Shown: positions 42,090 through 51,345, counted from the first letter of the stretch. The stretch is 64,000 nt of DNA from Bacteroidota bacterium (GCA_020402865.1 JADBYT010000014.1:19634-83633), one strand, 5' to 3'. Program-made: numbers and translations. The notes: generated by a model not told the origin, from the sequence alone.

Positions 42090-43595
42090 TCAACTGCGGA
42101 ACGCCTTCGGCAACGCTTCAATCAAATCACCGGCTTTCATACTTTCCTGTCCGTACTCCGCAGCTGCAATATCGCCGGCTTTTCCGTGCAGATACACGCC
42201 CAGCACTGCCGCCTGCAACGCATCGTACCCGCGGGCACGCAGGCCGGTAATTAAGCCCGTAAGCACATCGCCGCTGCCGCCTTTGGCCATGCCGGCATTG
42301 CCGGTGGTGTTGAATAACGCGCGGCCGTCGGGTGTGGTGATGCTGGTGTATGCGCCTTTGAGTACGACGTAGCAATTAAAGCGCCGCGAAAATTCGAGCT
42401 GCGAAAGAAAGCGTTCGTGTGCACTTGTGTGCGCGCCGGCAAGGCGGTCGAACTCGCCGGGATGCGGCGTGAGTATGGTGCCGGGCGGCAGAAAGGCCAG
42501 CCAGGTTTTGTTTTCGGCGAGGATGTTGAGCGCATCGGCATCGAGTACCGTGGGGCAGGGTGCTTCCTGCAGCCATTGTTTCAGAAGCTGCGCAGTTTCT
42601 GCATCCGTGCCCCAGCCCGGCCCAAAGCCGGCAGCCGAATACTTCCGGGCATCGCGCACGCGGCCAGCCACTTTTTCTGCGGCATCGCTTTGCAGCACCA
42701 TGGCTTCGGGCGCTGCGGTGTGTAAAATCACTTCGGCAAACTGCGGCACCAGCGCAGTTACCAATCCGCAGCCCGAACGCAGCGCCGCCTGCACGGCCAG
42801 CACAGCTGCACCGGCTTTACCACGACTTGCGCCACTCAGCAGCGCATGGCCAAAGCTTCCCTTGTGTGAAAACACCGCGCGGCTGCGCAGCAAGGGCGCA
42901 ATTTCATCGGGCGTAAGCAAGGTATAAGGCGTTTGCGCAGCATCCATGTAGCCGCTGTGCAAACCAATATCAATCACCTTTACCACACCGGCAAAACAAC
43001 CTGTTTCGGCAAACAACAGCGCAGCTTTGGGCTGATGGAATGTAAACGTATAAGCCGCATGCGCCACACAGCGCAAACTGTTGCCGCGGTTATCATCGCC
43101 AAACAATCCCGAAGGAAGATCAATGGAAATGATACGGCTGTGTGCCGCATTCATCATTTCAATGGCCGCTGCAGCCACACCCTCCGGCTCACGATTCAGC
43201 CCCGAACCGAAAATGGCGTCAATCACTACCGGCTGATGAAGTGCGGTAAAATCAAAATCGTTGCGGCTTTGCCACCCGATCAGCTGCACCGTGGTGCCGC
43301 GCAGCAACGCCTGATGATGCAAAAAATCAGCACTATCGTTTGCCGCAGCTTTCAGCAGCAGCACCACAACCTGATAGCCTCTTGAATAAAGATGCCGGGC
43401 AATTACCAGTCCGTCGCCGCCGTTGTTGCCATTGCCGCAGCACACGTAAACCGTTTCGGAAATATTCACCAAAGCGGCAATATGCGGCACACAAGCCGCT
43501 GCTGCACGCTCCATGAGATCGGCAGATTTTACGGGCTCGTGTTCGATGGTGTAGGCATCGGCTTCACGCAGTTGTGCGGTGCTGAGTAGTTTCAT
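42090..43595 (-). CDS. nnr: Bifunctional NAD(P)H-hydrate epimerase / ADP-dependent dehydratase
   Basis: A 501-residue protein from the ATG at 43595; upstream in-frame codons overlap the previous gene. The N-terminal YjeF_N epimerase domain (1-210) has CGNGNNGGDG near residue 53 and DAIFGSG near 125. The C-terminal ADP-dependent kinase-like dehydratase domain has GTILTPHPGEF and the signature GGSGDVLTGLI near 450. It repairs hydrated NADH and NADPH. Its start overlaps the DUF2752 stop by four bases, so the two are co-translated. Confidence 0.95.
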   Translation of the reverse strand: MKLLSTAQLREADAYTIEHEPVKSADLMERAAAACVPHIAALVNISETVYVCCGNGNNGGDGLVIARHLYSRGYQVVVLLLKAAANDSADFLHHQALLRGTTVQLIGWQSRNDFDFTALHQPVVIDAIFGSGLNREPEGVAAAAIEMMNAAHSRIISIDLPSGLFGDDNRGNSLRCVAHAAYTFTFHQPKAALLFAETGCFAGVVKVIDIGLHSGYMDAAQTPYTLLTPDEIAPLLRSRAVFSHKGSFGHALLSGASRGKAGAAVLAVQAALRSGCGLVTALVPQFAEVILHTAAPEAMVLQSDAAEKVAGRVRDARKYSAAGFGPGWGTDAETAQLLKQWLQEAPCPTVLDADALNILAENKTWLAFLPPGTILTPHPGEFDRLAGAHTSAHERFLSQLEFSRRFNCYVVLKGAYTSITTPDGRALFNTTGNAGMAKGGSGDVLTGLITGLRARGYDALQAAVLGVYLHGKAGDIAAAEYGQESMKAGDLIEALPKAFRS

Positions 43596-43906
43596 GGAAA
43601 AGCCGGACCGAACAACATAAAACGGGTAATGAAATTGGCCAGAATACACACTGCCGTTGTGCCAAACAGCCACACCAGCGCAGTGGCGCCGTGGCGGAAT
43701 TTAAACAGCAGATGTGCAAAAAGCATTAGCCAGGTAGAAAGAAAGGGCAGCAATGCCGGAAACCGTACAATGCTGCCCCAGATATTTCCATTGAGAAGAA
43801 GAATAAGCGAACGCTGAAAACCACAACCCGGACAAGAAACGCCAAAGTGACTCTTTATCGGGCATTCCAGCATGCTATGCTCCAGCCAATGAATGAATGC
43901 ATCCAT
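43592..43906 (-). CDS. DUF2752 domain membrane protein
   Basis: A 104-residue protein with the DUF2752 signature CPIKSHFGVSCPGCGFQRS (15-33) and two to three membrane spans (about 45-66 and 78-98). Function unknown; the cysteine motif may bind metal. It overlaps nnr by four bases downstream and follows the CCC-motif gene by two bases, suggesting one transcript of three genes. Confidence 0.85.
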   Translation of the reverse strand: MDAFIHWLEHSMLECPIKSHFGVSCPGCGFQRSLILLLNGNIWGSIVRFPALLPFLSTWLMLFAHLLFKFRHGATALVWLFGTTAVCILANFITRFMLFGPAFP

Positions 43907-43908
43907 TC

Positions 43909-44670
43909 TTAGTAATTATAGTAGGAACCCCAGTAACCGCCATAAGGGTTGGGATTGAGCAAACCGATAATCAGGAAAATGGTTCCGATGGCTGAAATAA
44001 TTGTTCCGATAATGGCACACACGCGTCCGGCATTCAGATTTTTGAACGATGAAACGGTGTAGGCATCGGGCGACTGTTCGTACACCTTACGCGCGCCCAC
44101 TGCAAGAATAAGTGCAATTACGCCGCAGATAAGTCCGGGAATACCATAGCAGAAACAGCCCACGATAGAACAAATGCCCAGCACAAGTACACCGGTTGAA
44201 TTGGGCAGCTGCCGCTGGTTGTTGAACATGGGCGGAGGCATGGCGCCACCGTAAGGATTGTTTGGCGGAGGGAAGCCGCCGGGAGGCTGATTGTAGGGAT
44301 TTTGCGGAGGCGGCATGTTGCTGCCCGGAGGGGTGTATGGATTTTGTGGCGGAGGCATATTGCCGTACGGATTTTGCGGCGGAGGCATGTTGCTGCCGGG
44401 CGGGGTGTACGGATTGGGCGGTGGCGGCGGTGTATTGCTGCCGGGGGGCATATACGGATTTTGAGGCGGCGGCGGTGTGTTGCTGCCCGGAGGTGCATAC
44501 GGATTTTGCGGGGGAGGCGGAGGCATATTGCTGCCCGGAGGTGCGTAGGGATTAGGGGGCGGGGGCGGATTGTTTGGATTCCCGAACGGATTATTTTCAT
44601 TATTACCCTGCGGGTTGCCGGGCTGACCAGGTTCGAAGGGAGGACCGGGAGGAGGAGGAAAATTTGACAT
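43909..44670 (-). CDS. CCC-motif membrane protein with proline-rich repeat N-terminus
   Basis: A 253-residue protein from the ATG at 44670 (MSNFPPPPGPPF); a GTG further upstream is unlikely. Residues 1-150 consist of repeats of the type NPYAPPGSNxPPPP. The C-terminal part has two membrane spans (about 165-193 and 213-240) with GCFCYGIPGLICGVIALIL, the CCC-motif family hallmark. The proline-rich half is presumably a flexible cytoplasmic interaction tract. Role unknown. It is divergent, across 158 bases, from a DUF4870 gene that also has a proline/glycine-rich N-terminus. Confidence 0.75.
   Translation of the reverse strand: MSNFPPPPGPPFEPGQPGNPQGNNENNPFGNPNNPPPPPNPYAPPGSNMPPPPPQNPYAPPGSNTPPPPQNPYMPPGSNTPPPPPNPYTPPGSNMPPPQNPYGNMPPPQNPYTPPGSNMPPPQNPYNQPPGGFPPPNNPYGGAMPPPMFNNQRQLPNSTGVLVLGICSIVGCFCYGIPGLICGVIALILAVGARKVYEQSPDAYTVSSFKNLNAGRVCAIIGTIISAIGTIFLIIGLLNPNPYGGYWGSYYNY
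44275..44560. repeat. In-frame minisatellite encoding NPYxPPGSNxPPPP units
   Basis: About seven near-identical 30-45 base units rich in G on the plus strand, in the proline-rich part of the CCC-motif gene. Unit number could vary by slippage without breaking the frame, as units are multiples of three. Confidence 0.7.
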
Positions 44671-44828
44671 CGCTTTAGAATGAATAAGGAGCCAAAATAC
44701 TGATTTAGCCGCAAGGTGCATGAGAATTGCCCGGGAAAATATTTTTATCACAAAAACCACATTCTAATTGAACCGGGAATACGGATTGGATACTAAATCC
44801 TGTTATTTTAGCAGGAAACACATACCCG

Positions 44829-45275
44829 ATGGAAACACCAAACAATCCCCCCCCGAATTATCCGCCCAACTACCAGCAGGGGCCGCCCCCCGGTGGTTAT
44901 CCTCCTCCCCCGCCCGGCGGTTATCCGCCAAACTACGGCCAGCAACCCGGGCAACAGCAGGATAAAACTGTAGCTATTGTTGCGCATTTCACGCTCATTG
45001 GCTGGATTGTGGCGCTGGTGATGCACGGCAGCAACAAAACAAGTCTGGGTGCCTACTTTATCAGGCAGATGCTGGGCCTTATCATCTGCCAGTTTGCAGT
45101 GGTAATACTCGTATTTATTCCTATTCTTGGCTGGATTCTTTATCCGGTTTGTGGTATCGCACTTTTCGTATTCTGGTTGATGAGCCTTATCAATGCCATT
45201 AACGGCGTGGAAAAACCGGTACCACTGCTTGGCGATAAATTCAACGAATGGTTTAAAGGTGTAGCTACTGCATAA
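44829..45275 (+). CDS. DUF4870-type small membrane protein with PGGYPP N-terminus
   Basis: A 148-residue protein. Residues 1-45 are Pro/Gly/Tyr/Gln-rich (PPPGGYPPPPPGGYPP). The rest contains three membrane spans (about 50-66, 78-98 and 102-125) in the DUF4870 pattern, starting with KTVAIVAHFTLIGWI and containing AYFIRQMLGLIICQ. Function of the family is unknown. Monocistronic, followed by a strong terminator. The N-terminal composition parallels the divergent neighbour's. Confidence 0.82.
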   Translation: METPNNPPPNYPPNYQQGPPPGGYPPPPPGGYPPNYGQQPGQQQDKTVAIVAHFTLIGWIVALVMHGSNKTSLGAYFIRQMLGLIICQFAVVILVFIPILGWILYPVCGIALFVFWLMSLINAINGVEKPVPLLGDKFNEWFKGVATA

Positions 45276-45296
45276 GTAAACCGCCACCACACACAC

Positions 45297-45334
45297 AAAG
45301 CCCGCACGGAAGCAATTCTGTTGCGGGCTTTTTC
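45297..45334 (+). terminator. Rho-independent terminator of the DUF4870 gene
   Basis: A perfect 10-bp stem (aaagcccgca / tgcgggcttt) with a 15-base loop and T run. It may also stop coaE transcripts arriving from the other side. Confidence 0.85.
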
Positions 45335-45337
45335 GTG

Positions 45338-45937
45338 TTACCTACCGGCTTTGCTCAACGCCATGAGCGTGTGGTGAATTTCTTCCACCTGTGGCTCCAG
45401 TGCACGGCCATCATTGTAAATAATCCAGTTGGCGCGTTTCAGTTTTTCCGCTTCCGGCCATTGGTTTGCCATGCGTTTGCGTACGTCTTGTTCGGTTATG
45501 TTGTCGCGCTGCATGACACGTTCAATGCGCAGTGTTTCGGGAGCGGTTACTGCAATTACCCCATCAAGTCCGTTGTTGGAGCCGCTTTCAAAAAGTATGG
45601 CCGCTTCCTTGAGAATGTAGGCATGCGTCTGATGTGCCTGGCACCATACTGTAAAATGCCGGGCCACGGCGGGATGCACAATGCTGTTAATTTTTTGCAG
45701 TGCCGCTTTATCGGCAAAAACAAGTTGTGCAAGATAAGTTCTGTTGAGCGAACCATCGGGCTGATAGGTTTGCGCACCAAAGGCGGCAATAAGTTCAGCG
45801 CGCAGTGTTGCATCGGTGTTTTGCAGCATGCGTGTTTCACTGTCGGCAAAAAACACAGGCACACCCAGCCGGGCAAACAAATTTGCCACTGTGGTTTTTC
45901 CACTGCCGATGCCGCCGGTGATACCTATTTTCAGCAT
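45338..45937 (-). CDS. coaE: Dephospho-CoA kinase
   Basis: A 199-residue kinase starting MLKIGITGGIGSGKTT with the P-loop at 8-16; FFADSET follows strand two as in CoaE. The central LVFADKAALQKINSIVHP and the IAVTAPE region are family-typical. It phosphorylates dephospho-CoA at the 3' hydroxyl, the last step of CoA synthesis. Its start is only four bases after an exact TAnnTTTG box. Confidence 0.95.
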   Translation of the reverse strand: MLKIGITGGIGSGKTTVANLFARLGVPVFFADSETRMLQNTDATLRAELIAAFGAQTYQPDGSLNRTYLAQLVFADKAALQKINSIVHPAVARHFTVWCQAHQTHAYILKEAAILFESGSNNGLDGVIAVTAPETLRIERVMQRDNITEQDVRKRMANQWPEAEKLKRANWIIYNDGRALEPQVEEIHHTLMALSKAGR

Positions 45938-45941
45938 GTGC

Positions 45942-45949
45942 CAAAACTA
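45942..45949 (-). promoter_or_regulatory. -7 promoter box directly before coaE
   Basis: On the minus strand TAGTTTTG is followed by gcac and then the coaE ATG, so the mRNA is predicted to be leaderless. A terminator for the upstream gene lies immediately behind it (45953-45989), so coaE needs its own promoter here. Confidence 0.5.
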
Positions 45950-45952
45950 CGC

Positions 45953-45989
45953 AAAAGCGGCCACCGGATTGCTCCGCGTGGCCGCTTTT
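45953..45989 (-). terminator. Terminator of the choice-of-anchor B gene
   Basis: Perfect 12-bp arms aaaagcggccac and gtggccgctttt with a 13-base loop, 21 bases after the stop at 46011. Confidence 0.85.
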
Positions 45990-46010
45990 GTATGCGTGAT
46001 AAGATTTAGC

Positions 46011-48407
46011 TTAGTTGGTCTTCACAATGCGCGAAGTGCTGAGTACGTTGCTGCCGTTGGTAATGCGAACAATGTACACACCGGCATTCAGCTGCTCGCC
46101 AATTGTGAGCATGCCTTGTGTGCCGTTGAGCGGCTGTGCCACCAGTACGCGGCCGGTAATGTCAATTACCTCGAGCACGGCATTGCCCGCTGCCTGCACC
46201 GGAATTGCATAAACTACCTGCACCTGCGAGCTGAACGGATTGGGAAACGCATTTACAGTAGCCGGCTGCACATTTTCGCCCACTGATACAGCGTTTGAAT
46301 CAACCACATAGAAATGATCGAAACCGGCTTCGAGCAGATGCCCGGGCTGGAAATCGGTAGCCTGCACGGTTAAACGCATTTGCGAAGTAAGCGAAAGCAG
46401 CGGCGACACACGCACGGCATGGTGTACCCACGACGACATGCCCGGCGATGAAGCGCCCACACCTTCGAGACGCACGGTGGTAGTACCATTGGTTAAACGC
46501 ACCACCAGCGAATCGTTGGGATTACCCTGTCCGCCTGCGTTGAAGAACCAGCGGTCGTAATGAATCCACGGATCATTGTACGTGCTAAGGTCAAATACAG
46601 GCGAGGTAAGTGTGGTTTGTCCGTTGTCCACATCATCCTGCGAAGCATTACCGCCGGCGTTTCCGGTTACATAACACTGATCGGTGCAGTCGCCGCTGGC
46701 GTCCACATCAGGGTTTGCATCGTTGGTAGCGAGGTACGAAGTGCCTACCGGCTCACCACGTTCCCACACACCGGCAGTAGCCGTGCCTGAAACCGTCCAG
46801 CCAAGATCATGTGTGAAATCGTCTTCGTAACCTGCACTCAGCGCAATCTGCGCATTGCTGGCTGAAGGAGTAACGCTGTCCTGCACGCAGTACATCAGAT
46901 AGCCCCACTGTGAAGCAGCAATGGTGTAAAAATCAGTTTGTCCGTTGCACGAAGTATATTGTCCTTGTGCGTTGGAGGTGAAATTGTAATTGTTGTTTGT
47001 GCTGGTGTAGCTAACCTGCACGTTGGAAAGCGGCGTGGTGCTGGTAGCATTGGTAACTGTGCCCGTAATGTTAAGTGCATTGGGCGAAAACATGTTGATG
47101 TTAAATGTATTTACCTGCCCCGGTGCAAACACTACATTATTCAGTACCACGTTGGTGTAGCCGGGTTTGCTGAAGGTAACTGTGTAAGTTCCGGGAAGAT
47201 GTGTACCCGTGGCAAAGTTGCCGGCAATGTCTGAAGTAGTGGTTACGTTTACCGATGAAATGGTAATGGTAACACCGGTAAGCGGCCCGCCGCAAGTGCT
47301 GTCGGAAACCGTGCCTTCAAGGTAACAGGCACGCACATAATCGGGCGACAATACAAACAAGCCTTCGTCGATATTCGATACCACAATGGTTCCGGAGGGA
47401 AGGAAAGGATATACACCCCAGGCACCGTCAAAACCGTTTCCGGTTCCTGAATACGTATCATAACGACCTACTTCCACAAGGTTATGCGGACGGGTCACAT
47501 CCACAATATTGAATCCGTCCTTATACCATGACGTAACCGCCCAGTTGTGCAGGATGTGTGTATTGTGCACAATAGAACCTGAACCGGGCGTACACTGCAT
47601 GCGGTCAACTTCCTGAATATTGCTCAGGTTGCTGATGTCGTATGCAGCAAGGAAAGAGTTTGTATTTTCATCAGTAGTGAACAGGAAGTTTCGGTCGTCG
47701 CTGATCCATACGTTGTGAGTAAATGCAGTAGGTGTGGTTTGTGTGGCCAGCACCACCGGAGCTGTTTTGTTGGTCATGTCAACCACGGTAAAAAAACCGG
47801 CATAAATGTGTCCGGCATAAAGTGTATCGTTATCCACGTAGCCGTCGTGTACATAGCCGTTTTGCTGATACTCGCCCACATAGGTAGGGTTGTACGGATC
47901 GGCGTTGAGGTCGAGCACCACAGCACCGCCGGCACCGATGTTGCTGCCAAAGAGGTAGCAATAGCCCAGCGTGGTATCAATGTGCAGGGCATGTACGGTT
48001 GAAAGCTGGTTGGCTATGGCTCCGTCGCCAAAGTAATAGTGATAGGGAAGATTGGTGGCCGGCAGGTTGCGCATATCCACAATCTGCAGCGCGCCGCCGT
48101 TGCCTTCGGTGGTTACATAGGCAAAACCTTTGTACACCTTGATTTCTTTCCAGAGATCGTCCACATTGGGAATCTGTACCACCTGCACCGGTGAGGCCGG
48201 GTTGGTTACATCCACAATGCTCAGGCCCTGCGATGCACCGCAGAGTGCATATTCATTGCCAAGCGAGTCGCGATAGCCGCAAATGTTGGCAAGCGTTTGC
48301 TGGCCATACGTGAGCTGCGACTGAAACTGCACATTGTAGTTCTGTGCCTGCATCGCTGTTGCGCAACAGCCCAGGATTGCCATTGCCGCGAAGTAGATTT
48401 TTTTCAT
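46011..48407 (-). CDS. Choice-of-anchor B family protein with T9SS sorting domain
   Basis: A 798-residue exported protein. A signal peptide (1-21, MKKIYFAAMAILGCCATAMQ) is followed by LVIVD-type beta-propeller repeats (about 40-355: LSIVDVTNPASP, LQIVDMRN, FTVVDMTNKTAP, FNIVDVTRP), the choice-of-anchor B pattern. Two carboxypeptidase-regulatory-like beta domains lie near 360-510, and a jelly-roll-like region at about 530-700. The C-terminal sorting domain (about 715-798) has NAFPNPFSSQ and LNAGVYIVRI. Type IX export puts it outside the cell or on the surface. Ligand unknown. Confidence 0.9.
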   Translation of the reverse strand: MKKIYFAAMAILGCCATAMQAQNYNVQFQSQLTYGQQTLANICGYRDSLGNEYALCGASQGLSIVDVTNPASPVQVVQIPNVDDLWKEIKVYKGFAYVTTEGNGGALQIVDMRNLPATNLPYHYYFGDGAIANQLSTVHALHIDTTLGYCYLFGSNIGAGGAVVLDLNADPYNPTYVGEYQQNGYVHDGYVDNDTLYAGHIYAGFFTVVDMTNKTAPVVLATQTTPTAFTHNVWISDDRNFLFTTDENTNSFLAAYDISNLSNIQEVDRMQCTPGSGSIVHNTHILHNWAVTSWYKDGFNIVDVTRPHNLVEVGRYDTYSGTGNGFDGAWGVYPFLPSGTIVVSNIDEGLFVLSPDYVRACYLEGTVSDSTCGGPLTGVTITISSVNVTTTSDIAGNFATGTHLPGTYTVTFSKPGYTNVVLNNVVFAPGQVNTFNINMFSPNALNITGTVTNATSTTPLSNVQVSYTSTNNNYNFTSNAQGQYTSCNGQTDFYTIAASQWGYLMYCVQDSVTPSASNAQIALSAGYEDDFTHDLGWTVSGTATAGVWERGEPVGTSYLATNDANPDVDASGDCTDQCYVTGNAGGNASQDDVDNGQTTLTSPVFDLSTYNDPWIHYDRWFFNAGGQGNPNDSLVVRLTNGTTTVRLEGVGASSPGMSSWVHHAVRVSPLLSLTSQMRLTVQATDFQPGHLLEAGFDHFYVVDSNAVSVGENVQPATVNAFPNPFSSQVQVVYAIPVQAAGNAVLEVIDITGRVLVAQPLNGTQGMLTIGEQLNAGVYIVRITNGSNVLSTSRIVKTN

Positions 48408-48581
48408 CGGATAGTTCCGTTTTTAAATTGATTCGGGAAAATCAAAGAACGTAAAAAAATGTCAGTACATCAATTCCCACACTAACTGTTTAGACGGATG
48501 TTTGACGAATGGCCGGAAATTCAGTATAAGTGGTAAAATGATACTGTTTAATCACCTTTGGGCTGTACCGCAAAAAAGTAA

Positions 48582-48612
48582 AACACCCCGGATCAGGTTT
48601 GTCCGGGGTGTT
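48582..48612 (-). terminator. Terminator of dapA
   Basis: The arms aacaccccgga and tccggggtgtt form an 11-bp stem, 20 bases downstream of the dapA stop. Confidence 0.85.
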
Positions 48613-48631
48613 GTTGGAATGCATTATTCAA

Positions 48632-49546
48632 CTACTTCAGTTTTTTTACTTCTGCACGCAAGGCTTGTTCCACCGTTTCATTTACCTGATATAGCGGGGC
48701 ACGCAGGTTGGGCTTGCAAAGTTTCATGGCATCAAGCGCCACTTTTACTCCGCCCGGATTACCATCGGCAAAACAAAGCTGGGTGAAACGGATAAGCGAC
48801 TCGTGCAGCGGGCGTGCTTTGACAAAATCGCCGGCAAGGCCGTGGCGCACCATGTCGGAAAAAATCTTCGGATAGGCATTGGCCACTACCGAAATCACAC
48901 CATCGGCACCGCAGGCCAGCATGGGCAGGGTAAGCATATCATCGCCCGAAAGGACGAGGAAATCGGACGGACGGTCGCGCAGAATAACCATAATCTGCTC
49001 CATGTTGCCCGATGCTTCCTTGGTGCCCACAATGCGCGGGAACTCATGCGCGAGGCGAAGCTGTGTTTCGGCCGTCATGTTCATGCCGGTGCGGGCGGGT
49101 ACGTTGTAAAGCAGCACCGGCAGCGGTGAGGCTTCGGCCACCAGTCGGAAATGCTCGTAAAGGCCGTTCTGGTTGGGTTTGTTGTAATACGGCGCTACTG
49201 AAAGAATGCCGCTCACACCAATCAGATTGGTAGTTTCGAGTTTGTGAATCACCTCGGCCGTATTGTTGCCGCCAATGCCAAACACCACCGGCACACGGCC
49301 GTTTACGGTTTCGAGTACAAACTGAAGCACTTCGCTCTTTTCATCTTCGTAAAGCGCCGGAGCCTCACCCGTAGTGCCCATTACCACCAGAAATTCACAC
49401 TTGCCCTTAATAATGTGCTCGGTCACTTTCTTTAAGGCCTTGTAATCTACACTGCCGTCGTCGGCAAAAGGTGTAACCATAGCCACGCCTGTTCCGCGAA
49501 ACGGATGGTTCTGGCGTGATGATGCTTTTTTGGTGCTTGGTGACAT
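48632..49546 (-). CDS. dapA: 4-hydroxy-tetrahydrodipicolinate synthase
   Basis: A 304-residue TIM-barrel aldolase with GTTGEAPAL (57-65), catalytic Y147 in YNVPARTG and Schiff-base K176 in GTKEASG. It condenses pyruvate with aspartate semialdehyde, the first committed step to lysine and diaminopimelate for peptidoglycan. About 14 hydrophilic residues precede the usual start. Monocistronic, with a -7 box 19 bases upstream and a terminator downstream. Confidence 0.96.
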   Translation of the reverse strand: MSPSTKKASSRQNHPFRGTGVAMVTPFADDGSVDYKALKKVTEHIIKGKCEFLVVMGTTGEAPALYEDEKSEVLQFVLETVNGRVPVVFGIGGNNTAEVIHKLETTNLIGVSGILSVAPYYNKPNQNGLYEHFRLVAEASPLPVLLYNVPARTGMNMTAETQLRLAHEFPRIVGTKEASGNMEQIMVILRDRPSDFLVLSGDDMLTLPMLACGADGVISVVANAYPKIFSDMVRHGLAGDFVKARPLHESLIRFTQLCFADGNPGGVKVALDAMKLCKPNLRAPLYQVNETVEQALRAEVKKLK

Positions 49547-49565
49547 AGTGGGTATGGATATACTG

Positions 49566-49573
49566 CAAAGTTA
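49566..49573 (-). promoter_or_regulatory. -7 promoter box of dapA
   Basis: TAACTTTG on the minus strand matches TAnnTTTG exactly, 19 bases before the ATG at 49546. Confidence 0.5.
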
Positions 49574-49640
49574 GTTCTTCCCGTCAATCCATACATGCCG
49601 GTGAATAAGTGTGGGGGAATTGTTGGTAAGTGTACCCGGA

Positions 49641-50120
49641 CTAAGGTTTATTTACTGTTATCGCATAATAACTTACTACGTGTGTAAAGTATTCGCCCGA
49701 CTTTATCCCGCTTTCAATTTCAATCGTATCAGCATAAACAATGTGCGAACGATTTTCATAAACCGTATCCTGTTTCCCGTTCTTTTGCCTCAGCCAGCTG
49801 TTAGCCGAAATCCGTTTGAAGGTTTCTATCAATTCCGTTTTCGTAGAAAATTCAAGACTATCATTTGTATAATTGTACATAATAAGTCTGCTTCTGCTAA
49901 AACTGTCTACAGTAGTGAGATAATTATCGAAAAATACATCCACCCTGTTCTTTGAACTGTCAAACATTTCCAGACTAAGGGGAAAATCATATCCGCCATA
50001 CTTCCAACTCGCAAATTCAGGATACATCACATAAATTATTTTCCGTTCATGATCATCTGCTGTAGAAAAACCAGCAAAAAGTAAAAGGGGTAAAAACAGA
50101 AACACGGGTCTGAACATCAT
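49641..50120 (-). CDS. Secreted hypothetical protein
   Basis: A 159-residue protein with a clear signal peptide (two tandem ATGs, hydrophobic core 5-18, likely cleavage after the FSTA segment near residue 20). The mature part is polar and beta-strand rich, with YVMYPEFASW near the start and no cysteine or known motif. It directly follows aat, with one shared base, so it may be co-transcribed with it. It is more AT-rich than its neighbours. Not recognised. Confidence 0.65.
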   Translation of the reverse strand: MMFRPVFLFLPLLLFAGFSTADDHERKIIYVMYPEFASWKYGGYDFPLSLEMFDSSKNRVDVFFDNYLTTVDSFSRSRLIMYNYTNDSLEFSTKTELIETFKRISANSWLRQKNGKQDTVYENRSHIVYADTIEIESGIKSGEYFTHVVSYYAITVNKP

Positions 50121-50791
50121 TACTTATTAAATCTTGCAAAATCTGTTCGCATCCCGCCAATCCGCGCCAAAAAATCCTCCCTCGAAATCATCTCTGCCCC
50201 CAGCGAGGCAAGATGCAATGTTTCCACCTGACAGTCAATCAGCTCGCCGCCTCCGGCTTCAAACTGTTTTACAAACGTAATAAATGCGGCTTTAGACGCA
50301 TTGCTTTCCCTGCTGAACATCGACTCACCAAAGAAAAATTTACCCATGCGTATGCCGTAAAAACCGCCCGCCAGTTTGCCGTCTTTCCACGCTTCGTAAC
50401 TGTGGGCGTGGCCAAGTTTGTGCAATTCAATATAGGCCTGTTCCACTTCTTCGGTAATCCATGTGCCTTGCTGGCCGTGGCGGTTTATTGCGGCACAGGC
50501 TGCAATGACTTCTGCAAAACAGTTGTTGGTAGTAACTGTAAATTCGCCGCGTTTGAGCACCTGCGTCATGCTTTTCGACACCCTGAGCTTGTGCGGGAAA
50601 AGCACAAAACGCGGATCAGGACACCACCATAGCGGCACGGTGGTTTCGTCGTACCACGGGAAAATGCCGTGGCGGTAGGCATTCAGCAAACGTGCCGGGC
50701 TGAGGTCGCCGCCCACAGCCAGCAGACCGTCTTCATTTGCAAGATGCGGTGGCGGAAACTCAATGCTGTTTTCAGAAAGCCAGACCGGCAT
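50120..50791 (-). CDS. aat: Leucyl/phenylalanyl-tRNA-protein transferase
   Basis: A 223-residue protein with family motifs in order: FPPPHLANEDGLLAVGGDL (12-30), YRHGIFPWY (39-47), WWCPDPRFVL (54-63) and GFYGIRMGKFFFGESMFS (about 142-159). It attaches Leu or Phe from aminoacyl-tRNA to N-terminal Lys or Arg, making N-degrons for ClpS/ClpAP. It is two bases downstream of the 50794 gene and close to ligA, in a probable operon. Confidence 0.96.
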   Translation of the reverse strand: MPVWLSENSIEFPPPHLANEDGLLAVGGDLSPARLLNAYRHGIFPWYDETTVPLWWCPDPRFVLFPHKLRVSKSMTQVLKRGEFTVTTNNCFAEVIAACAAINRHGQQGTWITEEVEQAYIELHKLGHAHSYEAWKDGKLAGGFYGIRMGKFFFGESMFSRESNASKAAFITFVKQFEAGGGELIDCQVETLHLASLGAEMISREDFLARIGGMRTDFARFNK

Positions 50792-50793
50792 AA

Positions 50794-51345
50794 CTACTGC
50801 GCCGCAGGGCTGTTAATGAGTTGCAGATACGTATCAATCTGCCTCAGATAAAACTTCAGGCCTTTGTCGGCCGGCGAATCAATAAGCATATCATGCAAAT
50901 GCCCGCCATCTTCGTCATAACGGCCAATTTTGAAACTGGCCCGCGAAAGGCCGCCCACACAATACAACGCAAATGATTTTCCGTCGTTCAGATCAAGCAG
51001 CAGATCAAAAGGCTCGTCGATAAAATTCTGCACAATATGCCCTGACGGGCGGCCCGTCCAGTCGAGCGTTTTAGGGCCGTAAAAATCATATTCGAGTTTC
51101 GAATACTGCACGGCGGGCTCTTCTTTAGAAAGATACTGCACCAGTACTTTCACCTTTTTCTTCTGATCGCGCAGGTAGTTTACGTATTTACGCAGCAGTT
51201 CAAAATCTTCTTCCGTGGTAAACCGTGCAGAGATGCCCACGGTTTTTATTTCATCCATGCCAAAGAATGCCTTGCTGCGCTGCACGGAAGTGAGCGCATC
51301 GCGCAGGCGCATACGGCCTATTCGGGCTTTGAGGGCATCAAACAT
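50794..51345 (-). CDS. Conserved Bacteroidota protein, probably DUF6913-type
   Basis: A 183-residue soluble protein with an alpha/beta pattern: VGISARFTTEEDFELLRKYV near residue 38, VKVLVQYL, then FDLLLDLNDGKSFALYCVGG near 115. No catalytic motif is visible. Genes of this type are often seen next to housekeeping genes in Bacteroidota; the family number is from memory and not checked. It lies between ligA (12-base gap) and aat (2-base gap) on the same strand. Confidence 0.6.
   Translation of the reverse strand: MFDALKARIGRMRLRDALTSVQRSKAFFGMDEIKTVGISARFTTEEDFELLRKYVNYLRDQKKKVKVLVQYLSKEEPAVQYSKLEYDFYGPKTLDWTGRPSGHIVQNFIDEPFDLLLDLNDGKSFALYCVGGLSRASFKIGRYDEDGGHLHDMLIDSPADKGLKFYLRQIDTYLQLINSPAAQ

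Noticed and set aside
44262..44667. Plus-strand frames with Arg/Ala/Cys-rich repeats; also considered as a CRISPR-like repeat array
   Set aside because: The periodicity is the in-frame proline-rich repeat of the minus-strand CCC-motif gene; units are contiguous, without unique spacers. No CRISPR array or cas gene was found in the window.
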